From Mesorhizobium sp. YIM 152430 (GTDB lineage: Bacteria > Pseudomonadota > Alphaproteobacteria > Rhizobiales > Rhizobiaceae), in assembly GCF_029210365.1 (NCBI RefSeq), contig NZ_JARGES010000001.1, forward strand, positions 1-64,000: a stretch of 64,000 nt of DNA, written 5' to 3'. The translations under genes and the position numbers were made by a program. A model generated the notes under the pieces. The model saw nothing but the letters and a program-made list of their open reading frames with translations, did no database searches and was not told where the DNA came from. Every line of letters begins with the position of its first letter. The stretch's first letter is position 1. Shown here in pieces: positions 20,072-29,746 of the stretch.

Positions 20072-20354
20072 AGACCGTTCGATGGACCCTGCCCGCGCTT
20101 GCACACCTCGATGCCATGCAGGACTATATCGCCGAGCGAAATCCGGCGGCGGCGTCAAGCTGGTCAACGGCATTCTCGACCGGACCGGGCACCTGTCGCA
20201 AACACCGGAAATCGGACGGAACGGCAGGGTTCAGGGCACGCGTGAACTTGTCCTGCCCGATATCGGATACGTCGTCGCCTATAGATTGCGTGACGATGTG
20301 GAAATTCTGGCCGTGATGCACGGCGCGCGCGAGTGGCCCGAAGATTTTGACTGA
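20068..20354 (+). pseudogene. Frameshifted ParE/RelE-type toxin remnant
   Basis: Starting from the GTG at 20068, the first 28 residues (KTVRWTLPALAHLDAMQDY and on to ERNPAAA) are a typical ParE N-terminus. The continuation of the family (LVNGILDRTGHLSQ, GRVQGTRELV, GYVVAYRLRDDVEIL, HGAREWPEDF) is present but in the next reading frame. The break falls between about 20143 and 20158, consistent with loss of one base. The frame kept by the N-terminus runs into unrelated sequence and stops at 20316. So the toxin is probably inactive while the antitoxin persists. A sequencing error is the main alternative. The remnant's last codons overlap the puuB start. Confidence 0.8.
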
Positions 20355-21648
20355 ACACACCCAGCAATACCAATCCCCCATCTCCCCCGGCATCTCCTGG
20401 TATGAGGCGACGGTGGGCGAGCGGCCGGAATATGCGCCGCTCGACGGCAGCGTGACGGCCGATGTCGCGATCGTCGGCGGCGGTTTTACCGGGCTGTCGG
20501 CGGCGGCGCATCTGGCGAAGGCGGGGACGAATGTCGTCCTGATCGACCAGCATCGCTTCGGCGACGGGGCGTCGGGCAGGAATGGCGGGCAGCTCGGGAC
20601 CGGGCAGCGGGCGTGGGCCGAGGAATATGAGGAAGAACTCGGCTTCTCGCGGGCAAAGGCGCTGTTCGACCTTGCCGAAGAGGCAAAGGCGCATCTCCTG
20701 GAGTTCGCCGAGACGAACGGGATCGAGATCGACTTTCAGCCCGGCCAGATGTCGGTGGTCCACAAGAAGCGCTATTTGAAAGATTATCAGGCACATCCGG
20801 CGCTGATGGCGGAGCGGTTCGGCTATCCGCATATCACCTATATGGACGCCGACGAGACGGCGCGGCGGCTGGGCTCGACGCATTATGTCGGCGGCATCCG
20901 CGACACCGGGACGGGGCACATTCATCCGCTGAAGCTCGTCGTCGGCACGGCCCGCGTGGCGGCTGCGGCGGGCGCGAAGCTGCACGAAAACACGCCGGCG
21001 ACGAAGATCGAGAGCGGCGGCGGCAAGGTTGCGATCACCACGCCGCGCGGCACGATCACGGCCGCGAAGGCGCTGATCGCCGTCAACGCCTATGGCGGGA
21101 ATCTGGAAGAAAAGAGCGCGGCGCATATCATGCCGATCGGCTCGTTCATCGGCGCCACCGTGCCGCTCGGCGACGACAGTCCGGTGCTGCCGGGCGGCGA
21201 GAGCGTCGACGATTCGCGCTTCGTCGTGCGCTATTTCCGCAAATCGGTGGACGGGCGGCTCCTGTTCGGCGGACGCGAAATCTATTCGACGGGCGATCCG
21301 AAGGGCATTGCGGACCACATCCGGCGCCAGATCGCCGAGGTCTATCCGTCGCTGAAGGATGTCGAGATCACCCATCAATGGGGCGGCTATGTCGGCATCA
21401 CCATGCCGCGCAAGCCCTATGTCCGCGAGGTCATGCCGAACGTGATCTCGGCCGGCGGATATTCGGGCCATGGCGTCATGCTGTCGAACTTCATGGGCAA
21501 ACTCTATGCCGAGACGGTGGCGGGCAATCGCGACCGGCTGAAGCTGTTCGAAGAGCTGAAGATCCCGGCATTTCCGGGCGGACGGGCATTGCGGGCGCCG
21601 CTGATGTTCCTGGCGCTCAACTGGTATGCCTTGAGGGACCGCCTTTGA
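20347..21648 (+). CDS. puuB: FAD-dependent gamma-glutamylputrescine oxidase
   Basis: A 433-residue DAO-family flavoprotein. The FAD-binding motif VGGGFTGLSAAAHLAKAG lies near residue 40, and the C-terminal FAD contact is in SAGGYSGHGVMLS. It would oxidise gamma-glutamylputrescine to the aldehyde, producing hydrogen peroxide, following the adjacent PuuA. The only plausible start is the TTG at 20347, inside the last codons of the broken toxin gene and with a weak GAAG upstream. The natural upstream leader may have been replaced when the toxin-antitoxin module arrived. It is followed by a strong terminator. Confidence 0.86.
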   Translation: MTEHTQQYQSPISPGISWYEATVGERPEYAPLDGSVTADVAIVGGGFTGLSAAAHLAKAGTNVVLIDQHRFGDGASGRNGGQLGTGQRAWAEEYEEELGFSRAKALFDLAEEAKAHLLEFAETNGIEIDFQPGQMSVVHKKRYLKDYQAHPALMAERFGYPHITYMDADETARRLGSTHYVGGIRDTGTGHIHPLKLVVGTARVAAAAGAKLHENTPATKIESGGGKVAITTPRGTITAAKALIAVNAYGGNLEEKSAAHIMPIGSFIGATVPLGDDSPVLPGGESVDDSRFVVRYFRKSVDGRLLFGGREIYSTGDPKGIADHIRRQIAEVYPSLKDVEITHQWGGYVGITMPRKPYVREVMPNVISAGGYSGHGVMLSNFMGKLYAETVAGNRDRLKLFEELKIPAFPGGRALRAPLMFLALNWYALRDRL

Positions 21649-21652
21649 ATGC

Positions 21653-21680
21653 AAAGCCGCCCGGCGAGCGGGCGGCTTTT
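21653..21680 (+). terminator. Intrinsic terminator after puuB
   Basis: AAAGCCGCCC and GGGCGGCTTT form a 10-bp stem, followed by an extra T. It begins four bases after the puuB stop and, being symmetrical, could also serve the convergent small exported-protein gene. Confidence 0.8.
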
Positions 21681-21702
21681 GTGGTGTGCGCAGACGGAGG
21701 GC

Positions 21703-21957
21703 TTAGCGGCCGCTCTTGTCCTCGAAGATCATCTCGCTGCGGGCTTCCGGCGCGGCCCAGGCGGCTTCCTCGGCAATCGAGGCGGTCGTCATCGTGTCGC
21801 GGGTGCCGAAGGTGAACGGACCCTGATATTCGGTGTTGTAGTCGAACTGGCTTTGAACGCTGGCGTCGTAATTGCCGACATTGACAGGACCCTGCTGCAT
21901 GGCGAATGCCGAGCCGGAGACGAGGATGGCGGCGGTGGCGATCAGAACGGTTTTCAT
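21703..21957 (-). CDS. Small exported protein, unknown function
   Basis: An 84-residue protein with a clear signal peptide (KTVLIATAAILVSGSAFA) and probable cleavage after AFA, leaving a mature polar protein of about 65 residues rich in Gln, Asn, Tyr and Thr, with no cysteine. The ATG at 21957 has AAGGGAA upstream. It resembles the short secreted proteins abundant in Mesorhizobium-like genomes (DUF680-like), but I cannot confirm the family. It is convergent with puuB and shares its terminator region. Confidence 0.65.
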   Translation of the reverse strand: MKTVLIATAAILVSGSAFAMQQGPVNVGNYDASVQSQFDYNTEYQGPFTFGTRDTMTTASIAEEAAWAAPEARSEMIFEDKSGR

Positions 21958-22133
21958 GACGTATTCCCTTCGTTTTCTCTGTTTCAAATTCGGGCTGGGT
22001 TTCTGCCCCAGTCGCAAATAGTCACGAAGGTTTCGCCGGCGAAGTTTCGGCAGTTTCGCGGTTTGTCAGTCACAAAGAGTTTAGCGCAAGCTGATGAACC
22101 GAATGGCGGGTTTCGCGTTGCGCGGCGCTTCCC

Positions 22134-23261
22134 CTACCCTGTCTTGCGCACGATCACGCTGCCGGCCGAATACCCCGCGCCAAAGGAACAGATGACGCCG
22201 AGGCTGCCGACCGGCAAGTCGGCCGAGTGGCGCGAGAAGGCGATGATGGAGCCGGCGGAGGAGGTGTTGGCGAATTCCTGGAGGACGTTGGGCTGCTCGG
22301 CACGGGTCGGCTCGCGGCCCATGACCTTGGCGCCGATCATGTCGTTCATGCCCTTGTTGGCCTGATGCAGCCAGAGGCGTGAAAGCTCGCCCGGCGCGAT
22401 GCCTTCGTCGGCGAGATGGGTCAGCATCAGTTCGGCGACCATCGGCACGACCTGCTTGAATACCTTGCGGCCTTCCTGACGAAACTGCATGTCACGCCGG
22501 TCTTCCATGTGTCCCTCGCGCGTGCGGCGCAGAAAACCGTTATTGTTGCGGATGTTGTTGGAGAACTCGGTCAGGCAGCGGGTCGACAGGATTTCATAGG
22601 CGTTCTTCGACGTCGCATCGTCGAGGCGCTGGAGGATGACGGCGGTGCAGACGTCGCCAAAGATGAAATGGCAGTCGCGGTCGCGCCATTCCTGATGGCC
22701 CGACGTGATCTCGGGATTGACCATCAGGATCGCGCGGGCCGAGCCGGAGCGGATCATGTCGGCGGCGGCCTGGATGCCGAAGGTGGCCGACGAACAGGCG
22801 ACATTCATGTCGAAGGCGAAGCCCTTGATGCCGAGCGCTTCCTGCACCTCGATCGCGATGGCCGGATAGGCGCGCTCGTGATTGGAGGCGGCGCAGATGA
22901 CGGCGTCGATGTCGGCCGCCGTCAGTCCTGCCTCGTCCATCGCCTTTTTCGCCGCATCGAGCGCGATTTCGGCCATGATGGAAATGTCGTCGTCGGAGCG
23001 CTCGGGCAGGCGTGGGTGCATGGTTTCGGGGTCGAGGATGCCGGCCTTGTCCATCACGTAGCGGCTCTCGATGCCGGACGCCTTGACGATGAACTCCTCG
23101 CTCGACATCGGCATCGCCGCGCGCGTGCCGGCCTCGATCTCGCCGGCATGGGCCGCATTCTGCCGCGTCGCATAGTCGTTGTAGGATGCGACCAGTTCGG
23201 CATTGGAGATGGTCTGCGGCGGCGTGAAGATGCCCGTGCCGGTGATGGCGACCTTGTGCAT
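22134..23261 (-). CDS. 3-oxoacyl-ACP synthase III-like enzyme (KAS III)
   Basis: A 375-residue thiolase-fold condensing enzyme. The nucleophile is Cys156 in NVACSSATFG, followed by His in LWLHQANKGM and Asn in FANTSSAGSI, the Cys-His-Asn triad of KAS III. It is about 50 residues longer than housekeeping FabH, with an extra N-terminal segment around residues 25-60, so it may accept an unusual acyl donor rather than start normal fatty acid synthesis. The ATG at 23261 follows GGGAGC. It is divergent from zwf with about 157 bases between them and no obvious operon partner. Confidence 0.82.
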   Translation of the reverse strand: MHKVAITGTGIFTPPQTISNAELVASYNDYATRQNAAHAGEIEAGTRAAMPMSSEEFIVKASGIESRYVMDKAGILDPETMHPRLPERSDDDISIMAEIALDAAKKAMDEAGLTAADIDAVICAASNHERAYPAIAIEVQEALGIKGFAFDMNVACSSATFGIQAAADMIRSGSARAILMVNPEITSGHQEWRDRDCHFIFGDVCTAVILQRLDDATSKNAYEILSTRCLTEFSNNIRNNNGFLRRTREGHMEDRRDMQFRQEGRKVFKQVVPMVAELMLTHLADEGIAPGELSRLWLHQANKGMNDMIGAKVMGREPTRAEQPNVLQEFANTSSAGSIIAFSRHSADLPVGSLGVICSFGAGYSAGSVIVRKTG

Positions 23262-23418
23262 GGAAGCTCCCGTTTCAGCGGCAGGCTGCGTGCTGCCTTT
23301 GGCTGACAGATAGGCCAAAATGCGAAAAGGGCAAAGCGGGAACGATTCGGGTGGGGGCTGGCCAATCTAAATCGATTAGAGTATACGAAACGGAACGACA
23401 GCAGCGAGCCTTGAACGC

Positions 23419-24888
23419 ATGACCAGCACGACCATTCCCGTCGAGCCCTTCGATTTCGTCGTCTTCGGCGGCACCGGCGACCTTGCCGAGCGCAAGCTTC
23501 TGCCCGCGCTCTACCAGCGGCAGAAGGCGGGGCAGTTTTCCGAGCCGACGCGCATTTTCGGCGCCTCGCGTTCCGAGCTTTCCGACGATGAATTTCGCCA
23601 GTTCGCGCGAAAGGCGATTGCCGAGCATGTGCCGGCGGCGGACATCGACCATGAACAGGCCGAGCGATTCCTAAACCGCATCGCCTATGTGCATGTCGAT
23701 GCGAAATCGGGCGACGGTTTCGACCGGCTGAAGGAGGCGATGGGCGAAAGCGAGCGCATCCGCGCCTTCTATCTCGCGGTCGCGCCGGCGCTTTTCGGCG
23801 ACATCGCGGCCAATCTGGAGAAAGCCGGACTGGTGACGCCTTCAAGCCGGATCATCGTCGAAAAGCCGATCGGGCGCGATCTGGCCTCGGCAAAGGCGCT
23901 GAACGACGCCATCGGCCGCGTCTTCGACGAGCAGCAGATCTTTCGCATCGACCATTATCTCGGCAAGGAGACGGTGCAGAATCTGATGGCGCTGCGCTTT
24001 GCCAACGCGCTCTACGAGCCGCTGTGGAACTCGGCCCATATCGACCATGTGCAGATCACCGTGGCCGAGGCCGTCGGGCTCGAAGGCCGCGTTTCCTATT
24101 ACGACAAGGCCGGCGCGCTGCGCGACATGGTGCAGAACCACATGCTGCAACTTCTCTGCCTCGTCGCGATGGAAGCGCCGGCGGCGCTCGACGCGGACGC
24201 GGTGCGCGACGAGAAGCTGAAGGTGCTGCGCGCGCTGAAGCGCGTCAACGGGACCGATGCGCCCAAGCTCACGGTGCGCGGGCAATACAAGGCCGGTGCA
24301 TCGGCGGGCGGCGCGGTCAAATCCTATGCCGACGAACTCGGAGAGGACAGCGGGACGGAGACCTTCGTCGCGATCAAGGCGGAGATCGAGAACTGGCGCT
24401 GGGCGGGCGTGCCGTTCTATCTGCGCACCGGAAAGCGGCTCGCCGAACGCGTGTCCGAAATCGTCATCGAGTTCAAGCCGATCCCGCATTCGATCTTCGA
24501 GGAAAGCGCCGGCAACGTCGTCGCCAACCAGCTCGTGATCCGGCTCCAGCCCGACGAGGGCGTCAAGCAGTTCATCATGATCAAGGACCCCGGACCGGGC
24601 GGAATGCGGCTGCGCAACGTGGCGCTCGACATGAGCTTCGCGCAGGCGTTCGACGTGCGAAATCCGGACGCCTATGAGCGGCTGATCATGGACGTGGTGC
24701 GCGGCAACCAGACCCTGTTCATGCGCCGCGACGAGGTGGAGGCCGCGTGGCGCTGGATCGACCCGATCCTCGAAGCCTGGGACGAGAACCAGCAGGGCGT
24801 ACAGGGCTATACGTCGGGGACCTGGGGACCATCGGGCTCGATCGCGCTGATCGAGCGCGACGGGCGGACCTGGCACGAGAGCATTTGA
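23419..24888 (+). CDS. zwf: Glucose-6-phosphate 1-dehydrogenase
   Basis: Oxidises glucose-6-phosphate to 6-phosphogluconolactone with NADP+, feeding the Entner-Doudoroff and pentose phosphate routes. The 489-residue protein has the nucleotide-binding FGGTGDLAERKLLPALYQ near the N-terminus and the active-site signature RIDHYLGKE near residue 175. Its stop overlaps the pgl start by one base (TGATG). It heads the zwf-pgl-edd operon, the standard rhizobial arrangement for sugar catabolism. Confidence 0.96.
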   Translation: MTSTTIPVEPFDFVVFGGTGDLAERKLLPALYQRQKAGQFSEPTRIFGASRSELSDDEFRQFARKAIAEHVPAADIDHEQAERFLNRIAYVHVDAKSGDGFDRLKEAMGESERIRAFYLAVAPALFGDIAANLEKAGLVTPSSRIIVEKPIGRDLASAKALNDAIGRVFDEQQIFRIDHYLGKETVQNLMALRFANALYEPLWNSAHIDHVQITVAEAVGLEGRVSYYDKAGALRDMVQNHMLQLLCLVAMEAPAALDADAVRDEKLKVLRALKRVNGTDAPKLTVRGQYKAGASAGGAVKSYADELGEDSGTETFVAIKAEIENWRWAGVPFYLRTGKRLAERVSEIVIEFKPIPHSIFEESAGNVVANQLVIRLQPDEGVKQFIMIKDPGPGGMRLRNVALDMSFAQAFDVRNPDAYERLIMDVVRGNQTLFMRRDEVEAAWRWIDPILEAWDENQQGVQGYTSGTWGPSGSIALIERDGRTWHESI

Positions 24889-25619
24889 TGCGCGAATTCG
24901 CCGACTCGGATGCGGTGGCGAAGGCGCTGGCGGCGGATGTCGCGGGCCGGCTGACGGATGCGATCGCCGCGCGCGGGCGGGCGGTGCTGGCGGTTTCGGG
25001 CGGGACGACGCCGGTGCGGTTCTTCGGCGAGTTGTCGAAGGCGGCGATCGACTGGGGCAAGGTGATCGTGACGCTGGTCGACGAGCGGTTCGTGCCGCCG
25101 GGTTCGGATCGGTCTAACGAGAAGCTGGTGCGCGAGAAGCTGCTGGTCGGACAGGCGGCGGAGGCGCGGTTCGTCGGGATGTATTCGGGCGCGGAGAGCG
25201 TCGAGGCGGCGGCGGAGCGGGCGAGCGAGGCGGTTTCCGGGTTGATGCCGGTGGATGTGCTGGTGCTCGGCATGGGGACGGATGGGCATACGGCTTCGCT
25301 GTTTCCGGACGCGGTGGGGATTGCGGAGATGTTGAGGGGCCCCTCTCCGTCTCGGGCTATGCCCGAGCCACCTCTCCCCCCGGAGGGGGGCGAGGAAACG
25401 ACAATCGTGAACCTCGTGCTGCCTGTTCATGCGCCGAGTGCGGGAGAGGCGCGGTTGACGTTGTCGCTTGCCGCCATCTGCAAAGCGCGTGCGGTTTTCC
25501 TACATATCGAGGGGGCGCAGAAGCGGGGCGTGCTGGAGCGCGCGGCCGCCGAAAAGCTTCCCGTCGCGGCCGTTCTTGCCGCCACCGAGACACCTGTCGT
25601 CACCTACTGGGCGCCATAG
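24888..25619 (+). CDS. pgl: 6-phosphogluconolactonase carrying an in-frame palindromic insert
   Basis: Hydrolyses 6-phosphogluconolactone to 6-phosphogluconate. The 243-residue protein shows the family motifs [22 protein letters not shown] and [13 protein letters not shown]. The start overlaps the zwf stop by one base. Residues about 151-171, rich in Pro, Gly and Glu ([20 protein letters not shown]), are encoded by a palindromic repeat at 25340-25395. Homologues generally run straight through here into the segment before EARLTLSL. The insert keeps the frame and lies between the [11 protein letters not shown] motif and the C-terminal strands, probably in a surface loop. The enzyme is likely still active. 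Confidence 0.92.
   Translation: MREFADSDAVAKALAADVAGRLTDAIAARGRAVLAVSGGTTPVRFFGELSKAAIDWGKVIVTLVDERFVPPGSDRSNEKLVREKLLVGQAAEARFVGMYSGAESVEAAAERASEAVSGLMPVDVLVLGMGTDGHTASLFPDAVGIAEMLRGPSPSRAMPEPPLPPEGGEETTIVNLVLPVHAPSAGEARLTLSLAAICKARAVFLHIEGAQKRGVLERAAAEKLPVAAVLAATETPVVTYWAP
25340..25395 (+). repeat. Palindromic repeat element inside pgl
   Basis: Two hairpins lie back to back: CTCGGGC/GCCCGAG with a 3-base loop (25351-25367), and CCTCTCCCCCC/GGGGGGCGAGG with one mismatch (25371-25395). A GAGGGGCCCCTC palindrome (25334-25345) is at the left edge. This C/G-run double-hairpin structure matches short intergenic palindromes that are common in Rhizobiales genomes. Here the element is read in frame, comparable in principle to Rickettsia palindromic elements. 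I see no second copy in the window. Confidence 0.7.
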
Positions 25620-25633
25620 AAAGTCGAGCGATC

Positions 25634-27448
25634 ATGAGCCTCCACCAGACCGTCGCCGCCGTTACGGACCGCATCCGCGAGCGCTCGCGGGGCAGCCGCG
25701 AAACCTATCTGGCGCGCGTCGAGGCGCAGATTTCGCGCGGGGTGCATCGCTCGACGCTTTCCTGCGGCAATCTCGCCCACGGCTTTGCGGCCTGCGGGCC
25801 GTCCGACAAGGCGGCGCTGGCCGGCGACGTGGTGCCCAATCTCGGCATCATCACCTCCTATAACGACATGCTCTCGGCGCATCAGCCCTTCGAGACCTAT
25901 CCGCAACTGATCAAGGACGCCGCGCGGGAAGCCGGCGGCGTGGCGCAGGTGGCGGGCGGCGTTCCGGCGATGTGCGACGGCGTCACGCAGGGCCAGCCGG
26001 GGATGGAACTGTCGCTCTTCTCGCGCGACGTGATCGCGATGGCGACGGCCATCGGCCTCTCGCACAACATGTTCGACGCCGCGCTTTATCTCGGCGTCTG
26101 CGACAAGATCGTGCCGGGGCTGACCATCGCCGCCTTCACCTTCGGCCATCTGCCGGCGATCTTCGTGCCGGCGGGGCCGATGACGACGGGCCTGCCGAAC
26201 GACGAGAAGGCGCGCGTGCGTCAGCTTTACGCCGAGGGCAAGGTCGGGCGCGCCGAACTTCTCGAGGCGGAATCGAAATCCTATCACGGGCCGGGCACCT
26301 GCACCTTCTACGGTACGGCGAACTCCAACCAGATGCTGATGGAGATGATGGGGCTGCACACGCCCGGCTCCTCCTTCGTCAATCCGGGCACGAAGCTGCG
26401 CGACGCGCTGACGCGCGAGGCGGCCAAGCGCGCGCTGGCGATCACCGCGCTCGGCAACGAGTTCACGCCGGTCGGGCGAATGATCGACGAGCGGTCGATC
26501 GTCAACGGCGTCGTCGGGCTGCACGCGACGGGCGGCTCGACAAACCACACGATACACCTGATCGCGATGGCGGCGGCGGCGGGCATCAAGCTGACCTGGC
26601 AGGACATTTCGGACCTTTCCGACGTCGTGCCGCTGCTTGCGCGGGTTTATCCGAACGGGCTTGCCGACGTGAACCATTTCCATGCGGCGGGCGGGCTCGG
26701 CTTCCTGATCCGCGAACTGCTCGACGCGGGGCTCGCGCATGAGGACGTGCAGACGGTCTGGGGCGAAGGGCTGCGGCCCTATGCCGTCGAGGCGAAGCTG
26801 AACGCAGACGGCACGGTCGCGCGCGAGCCGGCGCCGGCCGTCAGCGGCAACGACAAGGTGCTGGCGCCCTTCCCCAAGGCGTTCCAGCCGACGGGCGGGT
26901 TGAAGGTGCTGAAGGGCAATCTCGGCGCGGCGATCATCAAGACTTCCGCCGTCAAGCCCGAGCGACGCGTGATCGAGGCGCCGGCCAAGGTGTTCGACAG
27001 CCAGGAGGCGCTCAACGCGGCGTTCAAGGCCGGCGAACTCGACCGCGATTTCGTCGCCGTCGTGCGCTTCCAGGGGCCGAAGGCGAACGGGATGCCGGAA
27101 CTTCACCGCCTGACGACGGTGCTGGGCGTGTTGCAGGACCGCGGCCACAAGGTCGCGCTCGTCACCGACGGGCGCATGTCGGGCGCATCGGGCAAGGTGC
27201 CGGCGGCAATCCATGTGACGCCCGAGGCGCTCGACGGCGGCATGATCGGCAGGATCCGCGACGGCGACATCGTGCTTGTCGATGGCGAGGCCGGCGCATT
27301 GCAGGTCGAGGTGAATGCGGCGGAACTGGCGGCGCGAACGGTCGAACTGCCCGATCTTTCGGCGAACGCGTTCGGGCTCGGGCGCGAATTGTTCGAGAAT
27401 TTCCGGCAGGTCGCCGGACACGCGGATCAGGGCGCGGCGGTGTTTTGA
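25634..27448 (+). CDS. edd: Phosphogluconate dehydratase
   Basis: Dehydrates 6-phosphogluconate to KDPG, the defining Entner-Doudoroff step. The 604-residue length and motifs fit the IlvD/Edd family: [21 protein letters not shown] with an iron-sulfur cysteine, [13 protein letters not shown] with another, and [13 protein letters not shown] near the C-terminus. It starts 14 bases after pgl in the same operon. The aldolase (eda) is not in the window. The 3' end overlaps the convergent methyltransferase gene by 22 bases. Confidence 0.95.
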   Translation: MSLHQTVAAVTDRIRERSRGSRETYLARVEAQISRGVHRSTLSCGNLAHGFAACGPSDKAALAGDVVPNLGIITSYNDMLSAHQPFETYPQLIKDAAREAGGVAQVAGGVPAMCDGVTQGQPGMELSLFSRDVIAMATAIGLSHNMFDAALYLGVCDKIVPGLTIAAFTFGHLPAIFVPAGPMTTGLPNDEKARVRQLYAEGKVGRAELLEAESKSYHGPGTCTFYGTANSNQMLMEMMGLHTPGSSFVNPGTKLRDALTREAAKRALAITALGNEFTPVGRMIDERSIVNGVVGLHATGGSTNHTIHLIAMAAAAGIKLTWQDISDLSDVVPLLARVYPNGLADVNHFHAAGGLGFLIRELLDAGLAHEDVQTVWGEGLRPYAVEAKLNADGTVAREPAPAVSGNDKVLAPFPKAFQPTGGLKVLKGNLGAAIIKTSAVKPERRVIEAPAKVFDSQEALNAAFKAGELDRDFVAVVRFQGPKANGMPELHRLTTVLGVLQDRGHKVALVTDGRMSGASGKVPAAIHVTPEALDGGMIGRIRDGDIVLVDGEAGALQVEVNAAELAARTVELPDLSANAFGLGRELFENFRQVAGHADQGAAVF

Positions 27449-28194
27449 ACGTCGCGCCGCAGCCGTGCCGCACCGGCGCCCTGCGGCGACAGGACGGGCA
27501 CGAAAACCCGGCGTGAGGCGCGCTGGGTGACTGGGAGACCCTGATAGACGCGTTTTTGCGCCTCGACCACCAGCACGCCCGCAAAGACCGGCCAGAATCT
27601 CCGGCCGGTGCGCTCCAGAAGCGAATAGAGCCGCATCATGAAGCGACGTTCCATCGGCGGGAAATGCAACGCATCGGACCATGGGCCGGGTGTGAAATTC
27701 GCGTCGCGCAGCAGACTCGAAAGCTGCCCCCTAGAGAACGGACGGCCGGTGCCGAAGGGCGTATGCTCCATGCGCGCCCAGACGCCGCGCCGGTTGGGAA
27801 CGACCAGCACCAGGCGGCCGCCGGGAGCCAGCACGCGCCACATCTCGACCAGCATTTCGCGCGGGTTCTCGGCATGTTCGAGCGCATGGACGAGCAGGAT
27901 GCGGTCGACCGAGGAATCGTGCAGCGGCAATTCCTCCTCGAAGACCAGGGCGGTCGTGCAGGGCTTGCCGGCAGGCCACGGAACCGAACCCTGCTGGGCT
28001 GGCATGAAGGCGAAGACGCGGTCGGCATCGGTGCCGAACCGCTCCAGCCAGGGCAGTGCATAGCCGAGGCCGACGAGGCGCTCGCGACTCAGATTCGCCC
28101 AGACCGACGAGATGCCCATCGCGATCGACCGTTCGGCGAGCTTGCCGAGCATGGTGGCGTAGAAGGCGCGCAGATCGACGATGTCGTTTCTCAT
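27427..28194 (-). CDS. SAM-dependent methyltransferase-like protein
   Basis: A 255-residue protein with the class I methyltransferase (Methyltransf_11) pattern. The middle includes [16 protein letters not shown] and then [19 protein letters not shown], the post-I strand motifs. The SAM-binding glycine loop normally near the start is weak, so the binding site may be divergent. Proteins like this adjoin gloB in many alphaproteobacteria; the substrate is unknown. It is divergent from gloB by about 78 bases and convergent with edd with a 22-base overlap. Confidence 0.72.
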   Translation of the reverse strand: MRNDIVDLRAFYATMLGKLAERSIAMGISSVWANLSRERLVGLGYALPWLERFGTDADRVFAFMPAQQGSVPWPAGKPCTTALVFEEELPLHDSSVDRILLVHALEHAENPREMLVEMWRVLAPGGRLVLVVPNRRGVWARMEHTPFGTGRPFSRGQLSSLLRDANFTPGPWSDALHFPPMERRFMMRLYSLLERTGRRFWPVFAGVLVVEAQKRVYQGLPVTQRASRRVFVPVLSPQGAGAARLRRDVQNTAAP

Positions 28195-28272
28195 GGCGAC
28201 AAGGTAACCGCCGGAAGTGACATTGCAAATGCGCGGCCTTATCGTTCCCCCAACAGGAAAGGAACGATCTTC

Positions 28273-29040
28273 ATGGGACTGCAAGTCGAGCAATTCATGT
28301 GCCGCAGCGACAATTTCGGCATCCTGATCCGCGACGAGGCGACGGGGGCGGTCGGGCTGGTCGACGCGCCTGAGGAAGGGCCGATCCTCGCGGCGATCGA
28401 GCGGACCGGGTGGGCGCCGAGCGTGCTCTTCGTGACCCATCACCACCCCGACCATGTCGAGGCCAATCAGGCGCTGAAGGCGCGGTTCAAGCTGAAAATC
28501 GTCGGGCCGAAGGCGGAGGAAGGCAAGATTCCCGGCATCGACGAGACGGTGGAGGAAGGCTCCGACCTCTCCTTCGGCGAGGAGCGCGTGCGAGTGATCG
28601 AGACGCCGGGGCACACGGCGGGGCATGTGAGCTATGTCTTCGAAAAGTCGGGCGTGGCGTTCACCGCCGACACGCTGTTCGCGCTCGGCTGCGGACGGCT
28701 GTTCGAAGGCACGCCGAAGACGATGCACGAATCGCTCAGGAAGCTTGCCACCCTGCCAACCGCAACGACCGTCTATTGCGGACATGAATACACGCTTTCC
28801 AATGCCCGATTCGCGCTGACCATCGACCCGACGAATCCGGCGCTGAAGGCACGAGTGGCGAAGATCGAGGCGCTGCGCGCGCAGGGCAAGCCGACGCTGC
28901 CGACGACGATCGGCGAGGAGTTGTCGACCAACCCGTTCCTGCGCCCGCACGACCCCGCGATACGCAAGGGGCTGGGTATGGAGACGGCAAGCGATGCCGA
29001 GGTGTTCGCGGAGATCAGGAAGAGGAAGGACATATCGTAG
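28273..29040 (+). CDS. gloB: Hydroxyacylglutathione hydrolase (glyoxalase II)
   Basis: Hydrolyses S-lactoylglutathione to lactate and glutathione, the second step of methylglyoxal detoxification. A metallo-beta-lactamase fold protein of 255 residues with the metal motif THHHPDH, further ligands in ETPGHTAGH and FTADTLFALGCGR, and CGHEYT near residue 173. The C-terminal glyoxalase II domain with NPFLR is present. The ATG at 28273 has AAGGAA upstream. It likely protects against methylglyoxal arising from sugar metabolism. Confidence 0.93.
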   Translation: MGLQVEQFMCRSDNFGILIRDEATGAVGLVDAPEEGPILAAIERTGWAPSVLFVTHHHPDHVEANQALKARFKLKIVGPKAEEGKIPGIDETVEEGSDLSFGEERVRVIETPGHTAGHVSYVFEKSGVAFTADTLFALGCGRLFEGTPKTMHESLRKLATLPTATTVYCGHEYTLSNARFALTIDPTNPALKARVAKIEALRAQGKPTLPTTIGEELSTNPFLRPHDPAIRKGLGMETASDAEVFAEIRKRKDIS

Positions 29041-29074
29041 GCGTCCACCCCCTCCATCGCTTCGCGCCGCCGCG

Positions 29075-29746
29075 CTATGCCAGCACCCCGAGCGTGATCG
29101 CGATCTGGGCGGCGATGTAGGTGACCCAGATCGCGGGGCCGGTGACGGTTCGCAGCAATGCATTGGGGCGCAGCAGGAACCGCTCGGTGGCGAGGATGGC
29201 GTCGGAAGCGATGAAGAGCACGGCGCCGACCATGACGGCGGACGACTGCGTGGTGAAGGCGGCGACCCCCATCGCGACGATGGCGAGCATGTAGGCGAGG
29301 ACGGCCGGGCGCATCGCGGCGACGAGCGCGGGCCAGAGCCGGAGCAGCATGACGATGCCGAAGGCGCAGATTGCGAGCGCGGCGGCGAGGCGCCACGGTT
29401 CGACGACGAAGATCGCGAAGCCCGCGCTGCCGGTCGCGAACAGCGCGACATAGGCGACATGCGCTGCAAGGAACGCGCCGAGGCCGGCGAGGAAGAATCG
29501 GTCGTCGTCTTCCTGCGCGAGCGCCAGATCGCCGAGCGCGCTCAGGGCAAGTGCGGCGGTGAGAAGCCACGGCCCGCCTTCGCCGAAGCTCAGCCAGGCG
29601 AGCGCTGCGAGCGGGATGGTCTTGACCGCGCTGCGCCGCCACGAAACCGGCAGCGTGCGGGCATAAAGGTAGATGACCGCAGCGAGGATCGCGAGAATGA
29701 GTGCGCCGTTCGCCTGCGATTCGAGACCTCCGGGAAAGGGCAGCAT
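29075..29746 (-). CDS. Lysoplasmalogenase-like (YhhN family) membrane protein
   Basis: A 223-residue inner-membrane protein with about eight hydrophobic segments. The family's conserved acidic residues are visible in LSALGDLALA and FIASDAILA. YhhN/TMEM86 proteins hydrolyse lysoplasmalogens in animals; the bacterial substrate is uncertain. The start overlaps the stop of the upstream transporter gene by one base (TGATG), so the two are co-translated. Confidence 0.8.
   Translation of the reverse strand: MLPFPGGLESQANGALILAILAAVIYLYARTLPVSWRRSAVKTIPLAALAWLSFGEGGPWLLTAALALSALGDLALAQEDDDRFFLAGLGAFLAAHVAYVALFATGSAGFAIFVVEPWRLAAALAICAFGIVMLLRLWPALVAAMRPAVLAYMLAIVAMGVAAFTTQSSAVMVGAVLFIASDAILATERFLLRPNALLRTVTGPAIWVTYIAAQIAITLGVLA

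Noticed and set aside
20130-20165. Programmed ribosomal frameshift in the ParE-type gene
   Set aside because: No slippery heptamer or downstream stimulator is visible; ParE genes are not known to use one. Simple mutation is preferred.
23366-23380. Near-palindrome TCTAAATCGATTAGA upstream of zwf as a HexR-type operator
   Set aside because: Symmetry is off by one base and it does not fit the known HexR motif; may be chance.
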